13,446 bases of DNA, from NCBI GenBank assembly GCA_018398765.1, contig JAHBMJ010003053.1, positions 1 through 13,446 on the forward strand, read 5' to 3'. The position numbers and the translations under genes were made by a program. This document shows positions 1 through 8,427 of the stretch, in pieces; positions within the stretch are counted from its first letter, which is position 1; each line of letters starts with the position of its first letter. This DNA comes from Chromera velia (lineage: Eukaryota; Sar; Chromeraceae). A model generated the notes under the pieces. It had not been told where the DNA came from, made no database searches, and worked only from the letters and a program-made list of their open reading frames with translations.

Positions 1-610
1 TATTTTCTCTGCAGAATCTCTGCATGATTTGGAGATTCAGATTGACAAAAAAAAGACTAATTAAAAAATCACTAGAGAATTTATCATATATTGATTAAAG
101 AAACTGGATGAACTTAATTACTTAATCATGTTAAAGACATGTTTTATTCTCTATGTTCTTCGATCTTTTAATTCACTTACATGCTAGCAATTAAAAAGGG
201 AAAGAAACTAAAATAACGTTAAATAATTATGAGAAATTTTATTCTGGGTGTTGTTACAGTATCGTAGCTTTTTATAATAAAGATCAAAATATTATCAAAA
301 TAGTTAATTAGTCTTTTTATTTCATTTATACTATATTTTTTAGTGAATATTATATATCTTTAGTTTGATGTTTATCTGTATATATCTATGATTAAATTGA
401 TAATCATATTTGGGTTAAACAATCTAGTATGTTTATCATTTAAAATAATAGTAAATAAATGTGATGTTGATCGAATAGCTTGTCATAAATTGTCAATAAA
501 TCATTTATCTAGAAGTGATTAATTTCAGTGAAACTTGTTTAACGTCTTTTAATATCTTTAGTCTAGATCCTTAGTTTCTATTTTTTTTGTGTCTAATCCT
601 TATTGGTACA
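1..610. other. AT-rich intergenic DNA, no gene seen
   Basis: This stretch is strongly AT-rich with many short A and T runs and stops in all frames. I see no coding frame, RNA gene or recognisable repeat. It contrasts sharply with the GC-balanced DNA that begins near 650, so it may be an old insertion or an AT-rich isochore-like block. Confidence 0.7.
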
Positions 611-1267
611 TTAAAACATAACATAAAAATATTTATTTTTTGGGCAATTTAAGTTTGAGGTCCGACTTGAAGGCAAAAGTCTATTTGAAAAGGCACAAGC
701 CTCACTGTGTGGGGAGGTCGAGACGGAGGCGCTTTGTGAGGGAGGCGTGTTGGCATCGCTTTGTGGGGAGGGCGAGATGGAAGCGCTTTGTGGGTGAGTC
801 ACCTGGGGGGAGGGATTGACGTAAGCTTCAGGAGGTGACAAGTTTGATGTGAAAGGGGCAGCCGAGGTAGAAAGAGCGGACACAGTCTCCTTAAATGCGA
901 CCTCACCCGCAACCAACTTCTTTTTGTTTGACCTAAAGCCTCTCTTAGCTAAGGGGGAAGGCGAGTTTGTCTTTAACTCCGCAGATAAATGCCTTGGCTT
1001 CTTATGCCTCCTTCTCCGTGGGCAAGAAACTTTAAGTGACACTGTCAGCTTCTTCAACTTTATCAAAATTGAGACGACTGACGACACTGCGGGAACAAAA
1101 GTGTCATCCAGTGTCTTTTCGACGTTGCGAAGCGGGGTATCCAGCAGAGTACTTCCTGCCGGCACAAGCTGCTGCACTACAGCTACACGGGCCACTCGCG
1201 GGTCTGGGTGTTCCGCAGTTCCCCAAGATATCCCATCTGAGCCGGTTTGAGTACTTTGATCGCTCAC
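611..1267 (-). CDS. Ser/Pro-rich hypothetical open frame without an ATG (exon or relic)
   Basis: The minus strand is open for 218 codons, but the first codon is GTG with a TAA directly upstream and no usable ATG. If real, it is therefore an internal or terminal exon, or a broken gene. The translation has two basic patches (RRRRHKKPR and KRGFRSNKKK, possible nuclear-localisation-like stretches) and a Ser/Pro-rich tail built from imperfect 9-residue units such as QSASISPSP and QSASVSTSP. The 27-nt period keeps the frame, which mildly favours coding. I do not recognise a domain. A shorter open frame overlaps on the plus strand (849-1250), and I cannot exclude that neither is used. It could be part of a mobile element, given the other element remains nearby. 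Confidence 0.25.
   Translation of the reverse strand: MSDQSTQTGSDGISWGTAEHPDPRVARVAVVQQLVPAGSTLLDTPLRNVEKTLDDTFVPAVSSVVSILIKLKKLTVSLKVSCPRRRRHKKPRHLSAELKTNSPSPLAKRGFRSNKKKLVAGEVAFKETVSALSTSAAPFTSNLSPPEAYVNPSPQVTHPQSASISPSPQSDANTPPSQSASVSTSPHSEACAFSNRLLPSSRTSNLNCPKNKYFYVMF
703..802. repeat. Imperfect 27-nt tandem repeat
   Basis: About 3.5 diverged copies follow one another with unit starts near 703, 732, 759 and 786. They share the core CTTTGTGGGGAGG and the ending GG-(A/C)-(A/T)-CG. In the minus-strand frame the unit equals nine codons of Ser/Pro-rich sequence. Confidence 0.6.
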
Positions 1268-1291
1268 TTAAGAAAAGCGATCATCAAACCG
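1243..1291. repeat. Two-step inverted repeat (hairpin)
   Basis: CGGTTTGA (1243-1250) pairs with TCAAACCG (1284-1291). Inside it TGATCGCT (1257-1264) pairs with AGCGATCA (1276-1283). The loop is 11 nt and one side carries a 6-nt bulge. All 16 base pairs are perfect. It sits just upstream of the minus-strand open frame, at the junction to the next segment, and could be a cruciform, a terminator-like structure or a transposon terminus. Confidence 0.6.
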
Positions 1292-1926
1292 AAAATGGAG
1301 ACGGTTGCTGAACGATGCTGAAGTTGTAGCAAAATTAGAGTTCATTTTGAGCAAAAGCTGGGGAAAAGGTTATCGGTTTGCCAAAGCTGAGAGCCAGAAA
1401 AAACAGAGTGAACAGAATGAAGCTGGAGAATGGAGAAAGAGTTTTCTGCTACGATTGAAACCACGAGACGGGCGCTGCGAAGAATGGGTTCAAGCAAGAC
1501 TGTTTCTCAGCGAAAAATTTCCGAAGAACTCTCTAGCGAGATGTCGTTTCAAGCTCTAACTGAGTGATCCTCAAACAGCGGTTTCTTCAGCGGTTTATCA
1601 TCATCATCAACTCAGTCATGTATCATTATTATTATTAATCGGTCTATAGGCATCATCATCATCATCATTGAGATATGCATTGCATGCATGATTCCGAAGA
1701 ATTCCCAAATCTGAACAAAGGACTCCGAGTCTTACTAAGACAATCCCGGGATCAGATTCCCCGGCCAGAAATTCGCTTTGCCTGCATTATTATAGGCTGC
1801 ATATTCGATCTCTCCCACTGCTTATTCACTTAACCGGTCAACTAACTCGCTCCAGATGTGTGCAGACAGGCATTTTGCACCTTGGTACGATTCGGCTTCT
1901 CCTCCGACGCTGTCTGGCTCGTTCAT
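1268..1926. other. Intergenic segment with ATC trinucleotide runs; doubtful short open frame
   Basis: No convincing gene. A plus-strand frame at 1305-1559 stays open for 84 codons but lacks an ATG, shows no domain and has no visible splice partner, so I do not call it a gene. ATC/ATT trinucleotide runs lie at about 1597-1609 and 1651-1669. A TGCATGCATG word lies at 1681-1690. The 3' end of the minus-strand F-box gene would be transcribed into this segment. Confidence 0.5.
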
Positions 1927-2913
1927 TTAGGTGTAGACAACTCCTGTGAGAAGTCCTAGATGCCATCCTTGGAACGATGTCTCCTTCAAGATCAAGACCG
2001 GCAAGGGGTTCATGCGACCATCCATTTCCTGAGCTAGCCAGCAGATACCCTGCGAGGCCCCGGCATGTCTCTTTAGGATGAGGTCCTCTTCTTCTGGTAC
2101 TTCAATATTGTCTTCCGCCCCCCCTTCTGGAGGAAAAACAAATCTTTCGAACCGTGAAACCCACTCCTGTGCTTCCTTCTCGAATCGCTTGTCTTCCGAG
2201 CGGACGCACGCACGAAAACCGCATACTGGATTGCTCCCTCCTTGCTCGTCTCCTGAGTTTGGTCGACACTTGCCGCTCCATTGCCACCCGGTTTTTTCGG
2301 AACACCAGTCTTCAGAAGCCCCCATCATCTGGAGGACTTCAAGACCCTCGCTGTACTTCTTTCCCCCCCTCTGGTAGGGAAGAGCCACAAGTGACACACG
2401 AGTTGGACTTTCGGACCCCCAACAATCGATACAGACATTGTACTTCCTCATCTGACCAGAGAGATAGGTGGCGAAAGACATGAACTCGAAAAAGGACTTC
2501 CAGTTTCGGAAAAATTTTGGCATTTCAGCAGTCAGGATGGTCATAGCTTGCTGTGCTCCCTTGGGGATGAGGCCTGGGACTACAATCCCTCCCCCTGTCT
2601 CAAATGGCCCTGTCGAGAAGAGGGGGGCACTCGACATTCCGTGCCGGTAAATGTTGTTTTCTGTTCTCACACGCCATGCGAAATCTTTATCATACCACTC
2701 CTTTACGTCTTCTTTCTCTTCTCTTCCAACCTGGAAGTCAAAAGACGCCTCTGAAACCTCAACCATCGCATCTTCTGGTACTTCGGTGATAAAGCACCTC
2801 CACGCCCTGCACACAACCTGCGCCCGAAAGAAGTTTTTGTAGGGCAAGAAGGTCAGACACTTTGTCAAGACTCCGGGCTTGGATTTGCCCAAAAAGAAGT
2901 TTTCGAATTCCAT
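1927..2913 (-). CDS. F-box-like protein, single exon
   Basis: The frame encodes 328 residues from the ATG at 2911-2913. The frame is open further upstream but has no earlier ATG, and this one has A at -3 and G at +4. Residues ~13-42 read GVLTKCLTFLPYKNFFRAQV followed by VCRAWRCF. This matches the F-box pattern of hydrophobic helix, FLP-turn, second helix and VCR.WR ending, although the usual leading LP is absent. F-box proteins bind Skp1 and bring substrates to SCF ubiquitin ligases; that role is inferred from the family. The rest has no LRR, kelch or WD repeats I can recognise. It includes a Cys/Trp-rich stretch around 215-245 and an acidic stretch (EVPEEED) around 280. The gene stands alone on its strand, divergent from the deiminase-like gene. 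The C-terminal substrate module remains unidentified. Confidence 0.7.
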   Translation of the reverse strand: MEFENFFLGKSKPGVLTKCLTFLPYKNFFRAQVVCRAWRCFITEVPEDAMVEVSEASFDFQVGREEKEDVKEWYDKDFAWRVRTENNIYRHGMSSAPLFSTGPFETGGGIVVPGLIPKGAQQAMTILTAEMPKFFRNWKSFFEFMSFATYLSGQMRKYNVCIDCWGSESPTRVSLVALPYQRGGKKYSEGLEVLQMMGASEDWCSEKTGWQWSGKCRPNSGDEQGGSNPVCGFRACVRSEDKRFEKEAQEWVSRFERFVFPPEGGAEDNIEVPEEEDLILKRHAGASQGICWLAQEMDGRMNPLPVLILKETSFQGWHLGLLTGVVYT

Positions 2914-3501
2914 CCTTGACTTCTTTTCTTCCCTCTTTTCAACCGTGTGTGTTATCGTAGAAGTGCATCTGAAGCACAACCACCTTCATGTTGCTTGAAT
3001 CGCTTGTTCGAGTTGCTAACTTGCTATACTCAGTGACAGTGCATGCATGGGGCAGTGCACGCATCATTGCAACAGTCAATACAACATGCACGTTAGCAAC
3101 GATGAGCCCGGCCTGTTGTTTGCGTGATCAATGCACGCGTACGTATGTTGCAACACTCATTCAATTAACTCATTAATTGTTGCAGTCAGTTGCACGTACA
3201 CCTCTACATGCATGTATATATATATATATATATATAGTACTTTGTATTAGTACGTATTAATATACGCATATATCGATCATTTTCAATACATATACATGCA
3301 TCTATATATATACCTGTGTTACCTATAGATCATACACAAAAAGATAGTATAATATAGATTCGAATTTCTACCTTGACTGCCAGCTTCATAAACCCATCGA
3401 TCTGATCTGAAGGAGAGGTGTTCGTCAGCCCGGCATTCTGTGCCACGTATTCGATTCAGCCAATTGATTATTTCAGGCTGCCTCAGGTAGGGAGCTGCAG
3501 C
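2914..3501. promoter_or_regulatory. Shared upstream region of a divergent gene pair
   Basis: This ~590 bp gap separates the start codons of the minus-strand F-box gene and the plus-strand deiminase-like gene, so it should hold both promoters. Directly visible are TGCATGCA at 3040-3047, a perfect 12-bp palindrome TACATGCATGTA at 3205-3216, several TTGCAAC/GTTGCA words between 3065 and 3195, and a (TA)11 run at 3215-3236. TGCATGC is a known AP2-factor site in apicomplexans; its use here is inference. No TATA box or start site can be assigned with confidence. Confidence 0.4.
3215..3236. repeat. (TA)11 microsatellite
   Basis: Uninterrupted TA dinucleotides in the divergent promoter region, directly abutting the TACATGCATGTA palindrome. 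Confidence 0.9.
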
Positions 3502-5287
3502 ATGGATCGGGCTTCCTTCGTTCCGCTCTTTGCGTGTGGTCTGACCTGGGTCTCCGTGTGCACCGCAATTAGCCGGACCGTGTACCTCTCAGCTCCCCGG
3601 TTCTCTGACAGCAGATACACGGACGCTTACGGCGACATTCTCTTCTGGCAAAAGAGTTTCTACGACACGCTATCAGGGAACGGGGAGGCAGTCAAGTCAG
3701 CTGCGTGGTCGTTCGGTTTCATTCTGTCTTCTCCGTTGTCAGCTAGAAAGCATGCATCCGAATCTGGGGCACAGCTTTCATGTTCAGAATGTGAGAAAAG
3801 TCAAGGATAAATGAACGGGCAGGAACGGAAATTACCGTCTCCGTTTATCTAGCCTTCCAACTGTTTTCGAGACGGTCACGATTTTGACTGACAAAAGGAG
3901 GTTCGTGATTGGAATGCATGACATAAAGGAAGAGCTCCACTCGCTTCTTCCGGCACAATCCTTCTGTCACGCTTCGTTGGCCCTCAGCATAGTCAGCGAG
4001 TGCCCCTTTGGTGTATTTTCTCAAAGGAGATATGCATGCATAACAAGAATCATGCATGTGTGTGCATCTGTGATTGGTCCTTTCAAGCTGGATCGACATG
4101 TAGACGCATAATTCTTCTGCATGCTCCTCGTTTAAAAACAGGCTTTCTCTTCTCTCTTTACACACACACGAAAAACATTCCTACGCTCTCTTGACCCCCT
4201 AAATCTTCAATGATTGCGTGCCGTCGTTGGATTTCTTCCCTTCTTTGTAGACTTTACACAGAGCATCGTTCACCCTCCTCATACGTCCAAGACGTCACTG
4301 GATTTCTCTTTTTCTTTCTTTGAGGATGTCCGCAATGTCCCTCTTGACCGCCGTTTCCTGCTCGTAAATTGAATGCCATGTCCTGCTCTGTGCAGAATTT
4401 TTGTGGACTCGGCAGGGTGGAATTTCTTTACCAACCAGGGGATTCCCTCCGACAGGCTCCCTCAAACATCCGTGGAGGACATCTTCATCGGGTACGGGGG
4501 GTTGGCTGTTGGTGCCTTGTCTTTCTCTCTCGCTTTTCTTCGTTTGTCTATCTGTCGTAAAGGATAGAACAAGAAGGTCTGTCGCGTTTGTGTGTGCTGT
4601 CTGGATGTGCTGAATTCCTGATGCATTCACCTGATCAAGAAAAGAAAAGACTAAGCGAGTCAGATAGTGGATGAGTAAGAAAGAATGAGACGAGGAGGCG
4701 TCTTTGAAGTTCTCCCTCCGCATCTTCTGCTCCTTCTGTCTCTCTCTGCTTCTCTGTCTCCCCATGTCTTTTCCACCCGCCTTTCTCGTCAGTCTTTTCC
4801 TATCTGTCGTGGGTCTGTCTGCTGATTCATTCGGACCAGATGATCGCGACTCCACATGCGTTCTCTTGAACTCCTCCTTTTGTTTTGTTTTGCCCAAGGA
4901 GCCCTGGAAAAGGGCCCATGCTTTATCAGACTGAACACACACAGCAACGTGTACAAAGCATAAATACATGAGTACGCAACCTGTTTCCCTTTTGCTTTCC
5001 CGAACATTGCGGAAATCCAGGTGAAACGCGTAGTGTCCCGTGCGTATGCATCTATCTGATCTGCGTGTGCCTGCAGGGACTTCGCGTACATCGAGGGGAA
5101 GGATAAAGAGTCAGCAAGGAAAAGGAAAGAAAGAAAGAAAGAAAGAAAGACAGACAGACAGACAGACAGACAGAAAGAAAGAAAGAAAGAAAGAAAGAAA
5201 AGAAAGAAAGAAAAAAAGAAAAAAAGAAAGAAAAAAAGAAAAAAAGAAAGAAAGAAAAAAAGAAAAAAAAGAAAAAAAGAAAAAAAG

Positions 5288-5344
<57 letters not shown>

Positions 5345-7667
5345 AAGAGAGAGAGAGAGAGCGTGCGAGGAGCTGATGCATCGATCTGCATTGGGTGACT
5401 TCATATTCGAATGAGAGGCAAAAAAGCAAGTGAACGAAAGAGCAGACGCCATTCGAGCCATTGCAGGGCAAGGGGCACAGAAAAAGTTGTGGCAGGTGCT
5501 GAGCGATTCTGTGCGTGAGTGACTGATTTTGGGTTTGATTGATTGATTGATTATTTTCATGCTTGAACGATGAGAGAGTGAGTGGGGCAGAGAGAGCGGC
5601 AAAGCAGAGAATAACCAAAAGAGTGAATGATTAAGTAAGTTAGTGCGCGTGACTCATTGTGTGAGTGAGTCAGGCAATAAGTGACTGAGTGCGTGAGTAA
5701 AACGAGCTGGAGGACAGGTCAGTGGATCGCCTCCTTTCTGCAGTCTCTAATCACTCTGTACTTTTTTTGGCTTCCTTTCTGTATGTCTGCAGGCTGTTCT
5801 TCTATCGTTATGATCCGACGGGAGAAGATCTGGCACTCTCAGCTGGTGCACAGAGCTCTTTCACGGTCAATCTTTGCAAGGCCTCTTTCCTCCTTTACAT
5901 CAATCAAATTCGTGCATGTGTTTAATTCTCTAGTTGTCGTCTTTTCTCCAAAGAAAGCACACTTTCCGTTTCTTCGTCGTCAGCATACACCCATGATCTG
6001 TCTCTGGTGATCCCTGCATGCCTCTTCTCAGGCTTGCTTTCGTCTCTGCAGATATCTGCCCTTCCTCTTGTGCTTCGTGGAGTCTTGGCGGAGAAGCGCT
6101 GTGAACTGAAATGAAGCTGCATTGCATATACATGTTTTGTTCTTTCCCCTTTTTTCGTTTCCGTTCAGGTGGCGGCCAGGAGCGAGTTGATCCAACCGAC
6201 CTCCTACTTTGATGTGATCGCACGAGGTCGGGACATCTCCATGTCCTCCTTCAACAGGACCGCATTGCTTTACGAAGGGACATTGTACAGAAATCAGGAA
6301 GATGGGGGAACTGTGGAAGCTGCCAAGGAGAGAATACTCAAGGGACTTGACGCAAACGGGATCTACACTGTGATTCCATTCGAGCATGATAACAGGGTCA
6401 GAAAGGAATTTGGGTTTTAATCTCTTACTTCTGATACAGTGAGCTGGAGAATGGGGAACGGCGTACGTTTTCCGTCTTTGCTGCAGTCACGGAGAGGGAA
6501 TGACGGGGACCTCAGAAAGACCCGGTTCCCTCCCTCCCTTCAGCCACCCATGCAGCAAAGTCATGAGAGAAAGAAGATTGGGCGGAGGGCTGACCATCAG
6601 ACTATCAGTTGCTTGTATCTTACGAAACTTTTCTTCGTCGTCTGTTCTTTTAATTCTTTTTGTTCTTCTTTGCCATTTACTTCTTGTTGTAGTCGTCAAG
6701 CCGGCAAATCAGACATTCATTATTCCTTGGACCTACTTTTGACTCACCTCCTTTTCCCCATCTGTTGCCTGTGTGGTGAATGGATATGTGAGAAAGAGAT
6801 GTCATATTTTCTTCTCGATGTTGACTGAAGGTAGAAGAGATGCATGCAGCACCGTTCTGTCGGTTTTGCGTTCTGTGGGTGCGCTATATGTATAGATGTG
6901 AGTCTGCGGGTGTCTGTTCGTGATTGTTCTTTTCTGAGCACCCGAAAAGGTATGGGACTCTCAGCCTGACGTACAGCCCTCCCCCCCTTTCTTGCGCCCT
7001 TCGTTCATTAGATTGCACCGTCCTTCAGTCTATCGTTCTGTCCCTGCCTCTGCCCCTCTCTTTTTGTCTGTCTCCACAGTTAACTCTGGATGCCTTGGCG
7101 ACCTTCCTTCCTACCGGCAACGACACGAACGGAATTCTGATTTCGAACACAACCGAGCAGGGAGAGGGCGACTTCTTCAACAGAATGAAGGGCTCTCTCG
7201 AGGGTCTCGTTCCCAACCTCACGCTCGCAGTTGCACCATTAAACATGTCTCTTCCGAGACGTGCCGGAGCCCCACGAAGTATCTGTGGAGCATATACAGC
7301 TGTCTTGGAGACAGATGCGAATGTATATGTTCCTCAGTACGGTGAGGACGCGAACGACGCTCTGGGTCTCCAGGCAGTGGAGAGTTTGGTCGGGACATTC
7401 AAGAAAGTTGTCGGGGTGGACTCTTCCGCTGTCTGCAGACTTGGGGGCAGTCCGAGTTCCATGGCTGTGGTGTTGCCGGGGGTGGGGGAGCCGAATGCAG
7501 AGGGGTTGGAGATTGGAACTGTCACTGGGGTTGCAAGTGCTGCCCACCGTGAGGGGGGTGTTGCAGCGTCGCTCCTCTTGTCCGTAGGTCTGTGGATCTT
7601 CGCAGTCTGGGCCATCTCTTCTGGGACGTCAAACAACTGCAAATTTCAAAAACGCAGAATAATGTGA
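3502..7667 (+). CDS. Secreted membrane-anchored PAD_porph (agmatine/peptidylarginine deiminase)-fold protein, five exons, probable pseudoenzyme
   Basis: My splice model is 3502-3695, 4396-4491, 5793-5865, 6169-6396 and 7080-7667: 1179 nt, 392 aa, no internal stop, all borders GT...AG. The ATG at 3502 is the first in its frame (A at -3, G at +4). Residues 1-24 look like a signal peptide. Family landmarks appear in order: VEDIFIG (91-97) where the family has D.W.RD; RGRDISMS (140-147) for EGG.I..D; TALLYEGTLYRNQ (152-164) and EAAKERILKGL (171-181); LTLDALATFLP (198-208) for GHVDNLA.F..; NVYVPQYGEDANDALGLQA (278-296) with VVGVD (307-311); LGGSPSSMAVV (318-328) for GGG..HC. The length fits the family (~350-380) plus leader and tail. 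The catalytic Cys is replaced, His becomes Thr199, and only Asp201 survives, so guanidine hydrolysis is unlikely. Four N-glycosylation sequons (150, 220, 243, 252) and a membrane segment at 358-376 suggest surface display with a short basic cytoplasmic tail. Family assignment is by eye. Confidence 0.6.
3696..4395 (+). other. Intron 1 of the deiminase-like gene
   Basis: Phase-2 intron. The donor GTCAGC follows ..GTCAA; the acceptor is CTCTGTGCAG. The join makes a Lys codon and restores a hydrophobic beta-strand (EAVK-IFVDS) expected in the fold. It contains a perfect palindrome TATGCATGCATA at 4031-4042. Open frames on either strand here show no domain, and I take them as chance. The donor is not a strong consensus, so the exact 5' border could shift. 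Confidence 0.5.
4492..5792 (+). other. Intron 2 of the deiminase-like gene
   Basis: Phase-2 intron of 1301 nt. The donor is GTACGG and the acceptor is GTATGTCTGCAG. The first half is pyrimidine-rich (TCTCTC, CTTTCT). The second half carries the large purine-biased satellite, then (GATT)4 at 5537-5552 and degenerate TGAG/GTGAGTGA runs at 5630-5700. No RNA gene or nested gene is supported. Confidence 0.5.
5119..5362. repeat. Compound purine-biased microsatellite (GAAA/GACA/GA)
   Basis: On the plus strand the tract runs through (GAAA)n, then (GACA)n at about 5151-5173, then mixed GAAA/GAAAA units to about 5310, then (GA)n with one GAAA interruption to 5362. Apart from the C in the GACA units, the tract is pure purine for ~240 nt. 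It lies inside an intron and is transcribed as purine. Translations in every frame are low-complexity (Lys/Glu/Arg or Ser/Phe/Leu) and should not be called genes. Confidence 0.95.
6397..7079 (+). other. Intron 4 of the deiminase-like gene
   Basis: Phase-0 intron. The donor GTCAGA follows ..AACAGG and the acceptor is the strong TTTTTGTCTGTCTCCACAG. Removing it places DNR directly before LTLDALATFLP, which is the expected order of family motifs. Intron 3 (5866-6168, donor GTCAAT, acceptor TTCCGTTCAG) is also phase 0. Neither holds a recognisable gene. Confidence 0.5.
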
Positions 7668-8233
7668 AACACCACATATAACCATATATGATGATATAAC
7701 AAAAAGACTAAATTTCTGACTAATGCAAATTTTATAGTGTATAAAGAAAAAAAATAAATGGTTTGTTTTATTTTATGCTTTAACTGTTTAACAATCAGAT
7801 TTATATCATCATTACCGTTTATTATTATTAGTTACTATTTAAGATTTAGTATTTAAAACATTTATTTAAGCCTATACATTGAGGATCCTACAGGCAGCAG
7901 TAACAGGCTAAATGTCACTACATATTTCTATATATAATAAAGATGATGATGATGATAATGATGATAATAAGTGGGGGAAAGTGGGGGTTAAATCTTAAGG
8001 ACACCTTACAACAAATTTGGTACTTTACTAACTCGTATCGATCACTGAGCAATGACCATTACAGTCCGCATCAAGCTGAGTAAAGCTGGGCAGCCGGAGT
8101 TAGAGTATAGATCGACTGTATTAGACATTCAGTATCAGTGAGTGTGTATTCTAGGGCCGGCATATCTCCGGTCCCCACCCATATGCCATGCAAGTGCAAG
8201 GTGCAGTATGGTGCAGCTGTCACGCGTATTGCT
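7668..8233. other. AT-rich 3' flank of the deiminase-like gene
   Basis: Composition drops to AT-rich around the stop codon. An AATAAA at 7753-7758 could serve as a polyadenylation signal, although signals in this lineage are not known from the sequence. A degenerate GAT repeat occupies 7942-7970. Beyond 8040 the composition recovers, but I see no gene up to the inverted terminus at 8234. Confidence 0.5.
7942..7970. repeat. Degenerate (GAT)n microsatellite
   Basis: GATGATGATGATGATAATG followed by ATGATAATAA, an interrupted trinucleotide run in noncoding DNA. It is the complement-sense counterpart of the ATC runs at 1597-1669. Confidence 0.85.
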
Positions 8234-8427
8234 CAGGGTTGCCGATTTTTTCGGCGGTAGACAAGCTTCATTACCGGTAACCGGTAATTACCAGCAGAGT
8301 TTGCTGGCAGTTGGCAAAGACTTGGCAGAATTTTAACAGTCACTAATACTTTTCAATAACCTAAGTCCTCGGTTATAGGTCAATCAATCAATTACTTAAG
8401 GCTAGACTTAAGGTGAATTCAAAAAGT

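Noticed and set aside
2078-2842. Several plus-strand open frames opposite the F-box gene
   Set aside because: They are antisense shadows of a frame with a clear F-box motif and a good start context.
3845-4165. 106-codon minus-strand open frame
   Set aside because: It is antisense within intron 1, has no domain and no homology I can recognise.
4295-4969. 224-codon minus-strand open frame
   Set aside because: It runs antisense across exon 2 and introns 1-2 of the deiminase-like gene and has no recognisable domain; the plus-strand frame fits a known family.
5040-5618. Long open frames on both strands rich in Lys/Glu/Arg or Ser/Phe/Leu
   Set aside because: They are translations of the GAAA/GACA/GA microsatellite and lie within an intron; no domain or start context supports them.
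6439-6828. 129-codon plus-strand open frame
   Set aside because: It sits wholly within intron 4 and is biased to pyrimidine-rich codons, consistent with chance opening.
7239-7642. Minus-strand open frames opposite the last deiminase-like exon
   Set aside because: The plus strand carries the family motifs, sequons and membrane span; the minus frames show nothing recognisable.
1597-7970. ATC runs near 1597-1669 and GAT run near 7942-7970 as a pair of inverted repeats bounding a large element
   Set aside because: They are simple trinucleotide repeats without matching flanks, so pairing is not meaningful.
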